A DNA stretch of 32,469 bases from Thraustochytrium sp. TN22 (lineage: Eukaryota; Sar; Bigyra; Thraustochytrida; Thraustochytriidae). Both the position numbers and the translations under genes were made by a program. The DNA lies in contig JABLUY010000129.1 in NCBI GenBank assembly GCA_013306675.1, forward strand, positions 1 to 32,469, given 5' to 3'. The number at the start of each line of letters is the position of its first letter. The stretch's first letter is position 1. The notes beneath the pieces are model-generated. The model did not search any database and was not told where the DNA came from. It saw only the letters and a list, made by a program, of their open reading frames with translations. Positions 9,401 through 18,291 of this stretch are shown piece by piece.

Positions 9401-12348
9401 GTGATGGACGACTCCGCCGAATTCGTCGCGACGATTACCTTGAGCACATCATCCTCCATGTCCTTCCACGCGTCCAGCTGCTCCTCATAAGGGATGGAGC
9501 TGTGAATGGCGATCACGCGGAATTCGCGCACGCCGCCGTATGTCGTGCCGCTTAGGCTCGGCTGGAACATGATCAGCTCATTCACCTCTTGGAGCTGCGC
9601 CGCGATCTCGATGATCTCCGCCATGCCCGACACGAACACGAGCACAGCGGACCGCGACAGCCGTCCTAGATAGGTCACCAACTGCATCGCCACGTTGATC
9701 TGGGCCTTTACCATGTCCGCCTTGACCTCGATGCTCACCTGCGGGTTCTCCGCCAGGTACTGGTTCAGTGCCGAGTGTGAGAGCCCAACGGGCAGCGGGG
9801 GGCGCAGCTCTAGCGACTTGCGCTGCAGCGCAATCAGCCCAGAGACGGCCTGCTCCACACCCCGAGGCATGGCCTGGGCCACGATCGGGTCGTCCAAAAA
9901 GTGCTCCGTGAGCGGGAACCGCTTCGCGCCGACAAAGAGCGGTGGCGCGCACCCGAAGTAGTCCTGGAAGAGGTTCGCCTGCAGCGTTGCGCTCATGAGA
10001 ACCAGCTTGATCTTCCTGTTCGTGGTCAACAGTCGCTTGGCCAACAGCACGAGAATGTCCTGGTCCACGCTGCGCTCGTGCACCTCGTCCAAGATCAGGT
10101 GCGTCATGCGGTCAAAGTACTCGGGCGACCCGGCGAGCAGCCGCACCAGGTACCCCGTCGTGCAAAACGTGATGGGCGCGCGCTCGCCGCCCTCACGAAC
10201 GCCGCCGCCCAGCCGCAGGCCGACCACCCTGTTTCCGTTCGGAATCTGCGAGGAGACGCGCTGCGCGAGGCTGCGTGCGGCGATACGCCGCGGCTGCGAG
10301 ATGATGGCGCGGAAGCCGCTCCCCTCCGACTCGTACAGGAACCGTGGCAGGCAGCTCGACTTGCCGGACCCGGTCTCGCCGTGCACAATCGTCACGCGGT
10401 GCCGTGCCACGTGCGCTACAATCTCCTCGCGATGCGCGTCGATCGGCAGCGATTCCGGGCCCGCCGACTGCGGAGACGGCGTTCCGAACGGCGGCTTGGT
10501 CGATGACGGCTCTCCCTGGGACCCAGGCAGCTTGGGCACCGCAGACCCATCCTGTTTGGGCGTCCGCGGTGGCTGGCGTGGCGTGCCTTGACGCGGGGCG
10601 CCGCCGCGCTTCCGCTGGTGGGACGAAGGCCGCGCCACCCCGTCCGCAGACGACTTGCTCACAAAGTTGAACGGAGCCGGCTGCGTCGAGGCCGATGGGG
10701 CTTGCTGCGACTGCATCGGACTGGCCGATGCGCCGGCGCGACCGAGCACGATTTCATCGCCCAGATCATCCTCATCATGATCATGATCATTGGCCTCAAC
10801 CTTGGCGGCGTCCGTCCCCGACGCGGCATTGCCCGGCGTCCTCTCGAAGAGGATCCGCATGGACTCAGCGCCAACTTGCTCCGCAGCTTGCCCATCCGTC
10901 ACCAGTGCCTCAAGGGGAAAGGCAATCGGCACCGAGAGACGCTCAAGCGAAGAGGGCGTGCGGAATTCCTCGGTGCCCTCCTGGTGGTTCGTGAAGACGT
11001 CTGCGCGGTGGGGCGGGCGTGCTATAATCGTGCGTGCGAAGCCTCGCGCCAGCATCTGCGCGAGGTAAGCCTCGCAGTAGCGCGTCCAGCAAGGCTCTGC
11101 CGTCACGTGCTGCGGCACGGCCTTGGACTCTCTCCACATTGCCTCTCCCGCTTCGAGCAGCACTGGAAGGAGGTCGAAGCTGCGAGGGGAATCGAGAGAT
11201 CCGCGCAGATGCCGAAAGCGCCTTGCGACGTGGTCGGCGTACTGGCGGAGCTCCAGAAGCTGTGCCATGAGCTGCTCCTTGGTGAAACTGCCGTCAGGAC
11301 CCAGCGGCCGGCGCTCGTGGTCGAAGAAAGTCCCGTCTGGGCCCAACTCCCGTAGCTGGTACCCCACCAGATCAATGTCCTCCGCAGATAGCTCCGACAC
11401 AGAGAAAGCGTCGTTCCGGAACACCAAGGAGGCGCCATCGCTGGTGTCGGCGAAGAGGAGATCCTCCACCGGAGCTGACCCAGGCTCCACCCGATTGTCG
11501 TAGAGCCGCGTGGCAAATGCAGAGTCGGGGACGGCCCCGAGCGTTTCCCGCGTCGGCCCGGTGCCGTGGCGAAAGAAGTTCACGATGTGCGCCACGCGGT
11601 CCACCAAAGACACCCTGCCCAGCTCGCTCGGCAGCTCCCAGCCCTCGCAAAAGTCGGTGCCAATCGCCAGCGCGAGGTCCGTCATGCGCTCCTCCGGCAC
11701 TCCCAGCGCCTGAGCGAGCCAAGCACGCGTGTACACTCGACAGCGGCCGTGCTGAATCGTATCGAGCGGAATGTACGAGATGCCGGCCGTGAAGAAGTAG
11801 TCAGAGTCCTGAGCAAGCACATAGGACCCTGGCTCCCGGGCGGCAGCCTTGGCCACCACCTCGTCGGCCTCCCCACGCGCGTACACCATGGTCGGTCGAG
11901 CGGCGCCCTCGGCGTCTGGCTTCCGATGCCACTGACCGCAGCACTCCTCGCGAAACAGGGGTGGCATTGGCAGCTCCCGCGACGACGCGGGCGTCTCACC
12001 GTACTCAAGCAGCCGATACAGCCTGTACACCTTGTCCGCGCGCTCACTCCTTCGCTTCTCCAGCGTCGTGCGCTTGCTCGCCGGCTTGAGCGGGCCGTCC
12101 ATGACGATGGTCACCTCGTTCATGCACTCTCCGACCTGCACCTCCACGAACCGTCTCGCCGCGGCGCCGATGGCCGTGTAGTCGCCGCCCAGCTTGCGCT
12201 TGGCTGCGGCGCCGCAGCAGTCCACCACGAAGTGCGCCAGCCCATCTCCGTCCACGAACACCTTGCTCTCCCGGGGGATGTCCTGCTCCGGCGGCTGCCT
12301 GCCGGCCAGCTCGCGCTTCAGGTACGCTGTGAACCCCGGCAGGCCCAT
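6364..12348 (-). CDS. Asteroid/FEN-type nuclease fused to a DEVH-box RNA helicase
   Basis: The 1,994-residue protein is one uninterrupted frame from ATG 12348, the first in-frame ATG. Residues 1-260 are an XPG/FEN-like PIN-fold domain of Asteroid (ASTE1) type. It starts MGLPGFTAYL and has the expected acidic residues: D33 and D35 (VDGDG), D84 (VMDG), E160 and D162 (GEADE), D181 and D183 (QDSDYF), D232 (GTDFCEG). A 260-residue all-helical-looking stretch and a Pro/Ser/Gln-rich linker (about 535-630) follow. A DEAH/RHA-family helicase begins near 633: motif I GETGSGKSS (657), Ia QPRRIAARS (685), II DEVH (754), III SATLQ (786), IV VLVFVSG (902), V VATNSAESSI (973), VI QRAGRTAR (1022), then HA2 (about 1080-1240). 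The C-terminal 700 residues have no domain I recognise and end in six-residue repeats and polyglutamine. Nuclease and ATPase residues look intact. RNA processing or decay is an inference. Confidence 0.9.
6367..6402 (-). repeat. (CAG)12 microsatellite coding C-terminal polyglutamine
   Basis: Twelve uninterrupted CTG units on the + strand read as CAG, coding Gln on the minus strand. They are the last twelve codons before the stop of the nuclease-helicase gene. After a Lys codon interruption, three more Gln codons lie just upstream. Such pure triplet runs are length-unstable. Confidence 0.95.
6542..6613 (-). repeat. Four 18-bp in-frame repeats in helicase C-terminus
   Basis: Four near-identical 18-bp units start at 6542, 6560, 6578 and 6596. 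They encode hexapeptides of the type S-V/A-P-A-K/E-K/D/E in the disordered tail of the nuclease-helicase. Degenerate flanking units (SGKES, SGKDS) suggest an older, longer array. Confidence 0.85.
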
Positions 12349-12389
12349 TTTGCCCTCCTCGCCGTCGCCTGCGTCGCCTCCGGGTCGCC

Positions 12390-12497
12390 GAGCGCGGCGA
12401 GCGCGGCGAGCGCGGGGAGCGTGACGAAGGCGGCGAGCGCGGCGAGCGCGACGAAGGCGGCGAGCGCGGCGAGCGTGACGAGCCCGGCGAGCTGGAG
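12390..12497. repeat. 9-bp tandem array, consensus GAGCGCGGC
   Basis: About twelve 9-bp units start at 12390. GAAGGCGGC and GAGCGTGAC variants recur in a pattern that suggests a 27-bp higher-order unit. The array begins about 40 bp upstream of the helicase ATG, so it is probably in its 5' UTR or core promoter. Confidence 0.85.
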
Positions 12498-12754
12498 CTG
12501 CGCCCTGCCGAGGCCACCCTCCGCGGCCCCTGGCAGAGAACGCAGTAGCTGCTCCGCGGCGGCTTGGGAGACTGCGCGCGCTCGGCCCTCCGCGCGCGCC
12601 GGCCCTGCCCTCGGATTCCCGTGGCCTCGCGTGGCCACGCCGGAGTGGAACGAGCTCTGCACAGTGCTTGCTCCGCCGCCAGTGATGGCGCTTCGGTCCC
12701 GGATGTTGGGACCTCGGCGCGCGAGAGTGATGAAGAGAGTGACGGTACAACGCA

Positions 12755-12874
12755 ATGCGAAGCGATGCGAAGCGATGAGAAGCAATGCGAAGCAATTCGA
12801 AGCGATGCGAAGCAGTTCAAAGCAATGCGAAGCAATTCAAAGCAATGCGAAGCGATGTCAGGCGATGCGAAGTA
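12755..12874. repeat. 10-bp tandem array, 12 copies, consensus ATGCGAAGCR
   Basis: Units start every 10 bp exactly from 12755 to 12865 with no indels. The consensus is ATGCGAAGCR, with substituted copies such as ATTCAAAGCA and GTTCAAAGCA. The 10-bp period is not a multiple of three, so the array is not a protein repeat. It matches roughly one turn of the DNA helix. It lies about 400 bp from each flanking ATG. Confidence 0.92.
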
Positions 12875-13272
12875 TTCCTGATGCCGGTCGTCTGCACGGC
12901 ACGACTCGGATGGTGCTCGGGTATGCACTGCAAGCGTGGCTTCTTTCGACCTTGTTTCTCTGACAGACACCGAGGCACCGCCAGCGGCATCCCACCCCAC
13001 TGGCACTGGCAGCCTGTGGCAGGGCAATTTGTTGCATTTTCCCTTCGGCCGGGCAACGGTCCCAGAGAGCAGGACCGACGAGCCGTTGACCTGTGCTTGT
13101 CCGAGACAGTGCGTGGAGGAGTGCTCGCGGACTCGGAGCGCGTGCGGAAGCGCGCTCACTGGCACTGGCAGGCTGCGCTGGAGCCAAACGCAAGGAGGCA
13201 AGCTTGGCGCGCGCGCAGTGCGACTCGGCGCGCGCGCAGTCGCTGGCAGCGAGCCAGCCGGCCTCGGTCATC

Positions 13273-15996
13273 ATGTCGCTCCAGGTGCGGCTGGACCGCG
13301 CCAGGCTCGTGCGGCGGCGCGACGGCGAGCAAACGGAGCAGGAGGAGCAGCAGGCGACGGAGCGCGTGGAGCTGTGCGTGCGGTGCTCGCTCGGCGAGGC
13401 CGTAGAGGCGCAGCTGGAAACGCCTTGGAAGGGCGAGTCGAGGCCCTGGCGCAACGTGCTGCACCGCGACGGCGATGATGCCTTCGTGGCCGACCGCTTC
13501 TGGATGCGAGAGACGGCCTGCTTCGGCGCGACGCCCGACGCGGCCTTGACGGCCGTGGCGAACGGGGAGGGCGTGAAAATCCAGGTCTTCCGGGGCAAGA
13601 AGGCGCCGCAGGACCCTATTGAGGCCGCCGCGCAGGTGCTCGGCGCTGCGCAGGTCTCACTCGTAGACGCTGCTGTCCGCGGGCGAGCGACAACCTCGGC
13701 GGTGGAGCTCGAGCTCGTTCTGGACGGCGCGCCCTTTGTGCTCACGCTTGACGTCGTGCTCGTGCCTGACGACGATCTGGTTCGCGCAACCATTGGAAGC
13801 CGCATCTTGCGGCTGGAAGACTGCCGTGCGCTCAAGGTCCCGGAAGCCTTCGTGGAGGACCTGGTCGCCGAGGTACGTCCGGCCGAGACTTCTGAGGAGT
13901 CCGAAGGCGAACAGGGCGATGTGATTGTGGAGAAGCCGATGTACACGCCCGAGCAGGCGGAGGCTCTGGCCGCTGCTGCAGAGACAGCGGCCCGAGAGAT
14001 CGACGTCCGTGTGACGCTGAGAAACGCGCCACCTCAGACCGAAAAAGTCCCTGTGGAAACCCAGGATGAGACTAGGAACGCTGCCGAGCCCGGGGAGGAT
14101 GTAGAGGAGGCCACGGCCCCTCCGGACGATGCACAAGAGGACGAAAAGGAGGTGGCGACCCCGAGCGTGCACGTCTTCCAAACGCTCAAGCGCTCACTTC
14201 GTTTTGACAAGGAGACGCTCGTGTGGACGCTCGAGGACGCCGGTGGAGTGAAGAGCACCCCCGTGATTTACGTGAGCGCGGCCAGCTTGGCCGCAGCGCG
14301 GCGCTCCGAGCCGGCCTGGGCCGCCTGCTCGATTGAGCTCGCACTCGCGAACGAGCAAGGCGAGGAGGGCGCGACGACCAGTGCGAAGCTGGACGTTGAC
14401 CTCTCAAGACTCTTCGCGCCGGGCGCCTCCGAGGTGTCGGCCGATTCTGTGGATGGCAGCGCGCAGGTCTGCGTGGTCAGCTCGGCCCCGCTCGTGCGCG
14501 CGGAGGCCGGGCAGCCCGCAGAGGCCGGGGGCGCGGCGGAACTCTCGCCCACGGCTCTGAGCGCCGCTGTGGTCGGCGACGCCCAGACGTTGCGTGGCTG
14601 CGAGGCGCAAGTGGCTCTCACCGAGCGCCTCGCAGCAGGCAAGTCCTCTAGCGAGGAGTTGCGACTTCTTTTGCTCGCCAGCCTGCAGCACGAGACCGGC
14701 GTAAAGGCCACCTCCGAGGAGTCCGCGCCGCTGCCCCGGTCCATGGAGGTCCTCGCCGCCTTGCAGGCGCGCGACACCAATGTTCACACGAAGAGCGTGC
14801 GCCGGCTGGCGGAGGAGGCCGAGCTGCAGGGCCAGGATGCGCGTGCCCGTGAGCTCTGGTGCGAATGTGTCGCCAAGGAGGGCGAGGCAGCGCTGGAGGA
14901 CTTTGCGCGATTCTCGGCGCGCTCCGGGGCGCTGGGCCAGGCCCTCGCCCTGCTGACGCGCCGCGCTGCCGCGCAGGACGAGCCGGAGACGGTGCTCTTG
15001 GACGGCGCTCTCACCGCCGCGCGCGAGGCGGCCAGCGATTTGCTCAGCCCGTCGCTCCTCCTGGCGCTCGTGCGCTTCGAGTTGGGCGACGGGGAAGCGG
15101 TGGTCTTTCCGCAGGAGGCGCCTGTTCATGACGTGGAGACCTACCTGGCGCTCGCCGAGGAGGTGGCGCGGCTTCGCCTCGCGGCCGCCACCAAAAAGGT
15201 GCTCATGTGCGCGCACCTGAGCGCGGCAGCGCCGCTCGCGGACGAGCTCTTGGTCCGAAGCGAGATGGTGCGCGCCAAGCACAAGGAGCTGACTGGCCTG
15301 CCGTCGGTTGCCGTGACGCTCCTCCAGGGCGCCTGCAGGGAGAGCGAGTCGGTATGCCAGGCCAACGTGAGCGAGGTGGTGCGCGCCAAGGCGCACCACG
15401 CGCTGGGCGAGGTGCTGAGCATCGTGCGCGAGCACGCCAAGTCGCGGGCCGTCTTCAGCACTGCCATGTCCATTCTGAATGAGCTCGAGGACCGCGGCCT
15501 GGGCGAGGCCGACAAGCGCTGGGCGGACCACATTCCGGGCCTCCGCCTGCGCCTGGCACACCGCCTCGGCACGCTCACGTCCGCGACTGAAGACTGGCGC
15601 AAGGCGCGCGTCATCTTTCGCGGCGCTGTGCGCATGCAGCCGACCTTTGGCACGCTCGCATGGGCGTGGCAGGGGCTGGGCCGCGCGTGCATCGAGCTGC
15701 GCGAATTCGCCGAGGCTGATCTAGCCCTGCGCGAGGCTCTCATTGCGGACCCGGAGAACCCGCATACCTGGGGCCTCATGGCCGTCAAGGACCGCGCCGC
15801 GGGCGCGCTCGTAGCTGCGGATGAGGCTCGCAACAGCTTGCACCGAGCGCTGCACGCCGGGCTCTGTGACCCAGCACTCCTCGCTGTCCTCGCGGGCGAC
15901 GACACGCGTGGGGAGGCGGTCCCGGAGGTTGAAGAGCGCCTGACGCTCCTTGCTGAGATTCACGCGGTTCCCGCGCCGGCCGCCATGTCCTACTAG
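13273..15996 (+). CDS. CFAP70: CFAP70-like axonemal TPR protein
   Basis: The 907-residue protein starts at ATG 13273 (MSLQVRLDR); the upstream open frame is Ala/Arg-rich and has no ATG. The N-terminal 230 residues are beta-rich, with strands like AVELELVLDGAPFVLTLDVVLV, compatible with the C2-like N-terminal part of CFAP70. An acidic disordered linker follows (about 200-300). From about residue 430 onward it is helical, and residues about 758-890 contain TPR units: WRKARVIFRGAVRMQP, AWQGLGRACIELREFAEADL and NPHTWGLMAVKDRAAGALVAADE. Their order and the LG.AC..L.E..EA motif resemble the C-terminal TPR end of CFAP70 (TTC18). CFAP70 is an axonemal protein needed for ciliary motility. Nearby DNAAF4 and KIF6-like genes fit this, but another TPR protein is possible. 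Confidence 0.6.
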   Translation: MSLQVRLDRARLVRRRDGEQTEQEEQQATERVELCVRCSLGEAVEAQLETPWKGESRPWRNVLHRDGDDAFVADRFWMRETACFGATPDAALTAVANGEGVKIQVFRGKKAPQDPIEAAAQVLGAAQVSLVDAAVRGRATTSAVELELVLDGAPFVLTLDVVLVPDDDLVRATIGSRILRLEDCRALKVPEAFVEDLVAEVRPAETSEESEGEQGDVIVEKPMYTPEQAEALAAAAETAAREIDVRVTLRNAPPQTEKVPVETQDETRNAAEPGEDVEEATAPPDDAQEDEKEVATPSVHVFQTLKRSLRFDKETLVWTLEDAGGVKSTPVIYVSAASLAAARRSEPAWAACSIELALANEQGEEGATTSAKLDVDLSRLFAPGASEVSADSVDGSAQVCVVSSAPLVRAEAGQPAEAGGAAELSPTALSAAVVGDAQTLRGCEAQVALTERLAAGKSSSEELRLLLLASLQHETGVKATSEESAPLPRSMEVLAALQARDTNVHTKSVRRLAEEAELQGQDARARELWCECVAKEGEAALEDFARFSARSGALGQALALLTRRAAAQDEPETVLLDGALTAAREAASDLLSPSLLLALVRFELGDGEAVVFPQEAPVHDVETYLALAEEVARLRLAAATKKVLMCAHLSAAAPLADELLVRSEMVRAKHKELTGLPSVAVTLLQGACRESESVCQANVSEVVRAKAHHALGEVLSIVREHAKSRAVFSTAMSILNELEDRGLGEADKRWADHIPGLRLRLAHRLGTLTSATEDWRKARVIFRGAVRMQPTFGTLAWAWQGLGRACIELREFAEADLALREALIADPENPHTWGLMAVKDRAAGALVAADEARNSLHRALHAGLCDPALLAVLAGDDTRGEAVPEVEERLTLLAEIHAVPAPAAMSY

Positions 15997-16008
15997 AAAG
16001 AAACAAAG

Positions 16009-16581
16009 TTAAGCTTGGTAAGATTCTGTATGATGAGACGTGCTGTGTTGTCTGTGGTCAGGTTGCCATGTGCATCTTCTGGCGGCCGACAGCCATGGCT
16101 CGTTTCACAAGACTCGCAGAGCGAGCCCTTTGGCGCGGTGCAGGCTCGCCCTGGTGCTTCGCTTCGGCATCCATGATTGCCGCAACTGCCTCCTCGTCGT
16201 TAAGCTTGGTAAGATTCTGTATGATGAGACGTGCTATGCTGGCTGTGGTCAGGTTGCCATGTGCATCTTCTGGCGGACGACAGCCATGGCTCGTTTCACA
16301 AAACTCGCATAGCGAGCCCTTTGGCGCGGTGCAGGCTCGCCCTGGTGCTTCGTTTCGGCATCCATGATTGCCGCAACTGCCTCCTCGTCGTTAAGCTTGG
16401 TAAAATTCTGTGTGATGAGACGTGCTGTGCTGTCTGTGGTCAGCTAGCCATGTGCATCTTCTGGCGGACGACAGCCATGGCTCGTTTCACAAGACTCGCG
16501 GAGCGAGCCCTTTGGCGCGGTGCAGGCTCGCCCTGGTGCTTCGTTTCGGCATCCATGATTGCCGCAACTGCCTCCTCGTCG
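16009..16581 (-). repeat. Three tandem 191-bp copies of a kinesin 3' end with stop codon
   Basis: Units start at 16009, 16200 and 16391, each beginning TTAAGCTTGG on the + strand; the period is exactly 191 bp both times. Read on the minus strand, each unit has 142 bp of coding sequence (46 codons plus TGA) and about 49 bp of 3' flank. The unit at 16391-16581 is the real end of the KIF6-like gene. The other two lie downstream of its stop. Their copied frame is intact: differences in copies 1 and 2 change a few residues (for example S to Y, L to F, V to G, terminal S to T) but introduce no stop or frameshift. Confidence 0.95.
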
Positions 16582-18128
16582 TCTGCGTGCTCTGATCCAT
16601 GGTCAGGACCGAGCCAGTGCTCAAAGGCCTGCAGCCAGGCCGCGTGCTCCACCATGCTGCCGTCCGTAGCGTACTCGAGCGAAGCGAGCTCCGTCCCGTG
16701 CTCGTAGCCGTGCAGGACGAAGTTCGCATGGATGCCATCGTCCTGACGCACGCGACGAAAAGCAGCGACATCTGCACGGCGCAGCTCCATGCAGCGCATG
16801 CCCGGACCGTTGAGTAATATTGTGCACGCATCCAGGTCAACTTGAACGGCGACGCCATTGCGGAACTCGAGCTCGGAGGACACAAGGGCGTTGACGTTCT
16901 CGTCGATGTGGTCCAAAATGCCACGCAACATGTCCCCAATTTCCGCGTGCTCGCGCAGCGAGGTGAGCGCGCGCGCAAGGTCGCGTCGCAAGGTAATATT
17001 TTCGTCCTCCAGGCGCCGGATCCGCTGCGGGAGCGTCTCATTCGTGCTCACGCGCGTCGTGATGCAGCGGCACCGTTGCGCAAAGCGGCATGTCGCGAGC
17101 GACTCGATGGCGTGCGCCGCCTCCGGGTTTACGGTGACGAGGAAAGCCGTCTGGCAGTTCCCGGTGAGGCTGTCACGCAGGAGCGTGGTCATGGTCGAGT
17201 TGCGGAAGCAGACGTGGCTGCGACGGCCCTGCAGGTTCATTACGACCTGCTCCAGAAAGTGCAGCGACAGGTTGATGTGCTTGGAGGTATGGTCCTGAGT
17301 CCGCTCGGAGCCCGCAAGGTCCACGAAATTGATGCGCCCCACGTGCGCGATCGTTTCGACCTCAATGGAAAACACGCAGTGCGAGCGCGAACTGGACATG
17401 TTGAGCGATGTGCGGCCCGTGCTACGCTCCACGCTGCCGGCGAAGAAGGCATCCAGAGCATCCTCCTCGGACTGTGTCTCGCGCACGTGCAGATCACGCA
17501 CCGTAACGCTCGCAGGCCGAGGGGCGGTTGCCGCCTCCGAAGTTGCCGCCGTCGCAGCAGGGGGTTTGGGTGCCGTGACGAGCGACACGCGCTTGCGGCT
17601 GCGAAGCAGGTCGTAGACCACCTCATTATAGACTTCCACGAAGGATACGCGGCAGCGCCGCAGGCGCGGGTCCTCAAAGAGGACGCTGAGAGCGCGCGGG
17701 ACGACCCCGCGCGACTCGTACGACTCCCCGCCCGTGATTGTGTACGTCTTGCCAGACCCCGTCTGGCCGTATGCAAACATGGTGCAGTTCTTTCCGGCGA
17801 GCACCGCGTCCACGAGCGGGCGCACCGCGGACTGGAAGACGTGGTCCTGCCGCGCGTCAGGCCCGAAGACGCCATCGAACTGGAATACGTTTTCCGCGGA
17901 CCGGGTCGCATCGTCAAGTTCATGTCCCTGGCTGCTGACGCCCCTGCGCCGCCCGATGATCGCCTCCTCGCCCTTGGCCGCCCACAGCGGCGGCCCCAGC
18001 GTCGTGCTGATGTTCACCGTGCCTGCGCGCTCGTCTGCGCTCACGCACCCCGGGCCCGGTTCCGCCCCTCGAAACGCCACTGGCAGGCCACCGCCTCCTC
18101 GCACGCGAGCGTACGTCCTCACCCTCAT
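16440..18128 (-). CDS. KIF6: Kinesin-9 family motor, KIF6-like, with altered switch II region
   Basis: The 562-residue protein starts at ATG 18128 (MRVRTYARVR). Motor landmarks are FDGVFG (85), P-loop GQTGSGKT (121-128), switch I NMSSSRSH (243-250) and switch II DLAGSE (270-275). Next come INLSLHFLEQ (285), FRNSTMTTLLRDSL (308) and CRFAQR (347), which together match KIF6/KIF9 best. A Pro/Ala/Thr-rich insert lies at about 185-205. A short coiled coil (370-395) and a small C-terminal domain follow. Kinesin-9 motors act in cilia and flagella. Oddities: the usual RVRP start reads RVRGGG, and only eight residues separate DLAGSER from INLSL, where KIF6-type motors have about sixteen. Loop 11 and the start of helix 4 are therefore shortened. 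The last 46 codons are duplicated downstream. Confidence 0.85.
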   Translation of the reverse strand: MRVRTYARVRGGGGLPVAFRGAEPGPGCVSADERAGTVNISTTLGPPLWAAKGEEAIIGRRRGVSSQGHELDDATRSAENVFQFDGVFGPDARQDHVFQSAVRPLVDAVLAGKNCTMFAYGQTGSGKTYTITGGESYESRGVVPRALSVLFEDPRLRRCRVSFVEVYNEVVYDLLRSRKRVSLVTAPKPPAATAATSEAATAPRPASVTVRDLHVRETQSEEDALDAFFAGSVERSTGRTSLNMSSSRSHCVFSIEVETIAHVGRINFVDLAGSERTQDHTSKHINLSLHFLEQVVMNLQGRRSHVCFRNSTMTTLLRDSLTGNCQTAFLVTVNPEAAHAIESLATCRFAQRCRCITTRVSTNETLPQRIRRLEDENITLRRDLARALTSLREHAEIGDMLRGILDHIDENVNALVSSELEFRNGVAVQVDLDACTILLNGPGMRCMELRRADVAAFRRVRQDDGIHANFVLHGYEHGTELASLEYATDGSMVEHAAWLQAFEHWLGPDHGSEHADDEEAVAAIMDAETKHQGEPAPRQRARSASLVKRAMAVVRQKMHMAS

Positions 18129-18259
18129 TCCCAGGCCTCCTCTGCGCAGCTCCAGCCGCAGCGCTGGCCTCCACTGCACGGCCACCGCCGGCGCCACCAC
18201 CAGCCTGAGCCTGAGCAGCAGGTCGGTTACGTTCGGCCTCGCTCGCCTCTGCGCCTACC

Positions 18260-18291
<32 letters not shown>

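Larger units (their letters stand above)
12349..13272. promoter_or_regulatory. Divergent spacer (nuclease-helicase / CFAP70-like) with two tandem arrays
   Basis: The two genes are transcribed away from each other across 924 bp, so both promoters should lie here. The spacer contains a 9-bp-period array next to the helicase ATG and a 10-bp-period array in the middle. Long frames run through it on both strands, but they lack ATG starts and only mirror the repeats, so I call no gene. Confidence 0.5.

Noticed and set aside
12755-12874. CRISPR array
   Set aside because: Units are contiguous 10-mers with no spacers, in a eukaryotic context.
11566-12963. 465-codon plus-strand frame antisense to the 5' end of the nuclease-helicase
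   Set aside because: It starts at a non-ATG codon, has no domain, is Ala/Arg/Leu-rich and runs through both tandem arrays. It mirrors a strong gene on the other strand.
14404-15561. 385-codon minus-strand frame antisense to the CFAP70-like gene
   Set aside because: No recognisable motif; it is the complementary-frame shadow of a conserved TPR gene with high third-position GC.
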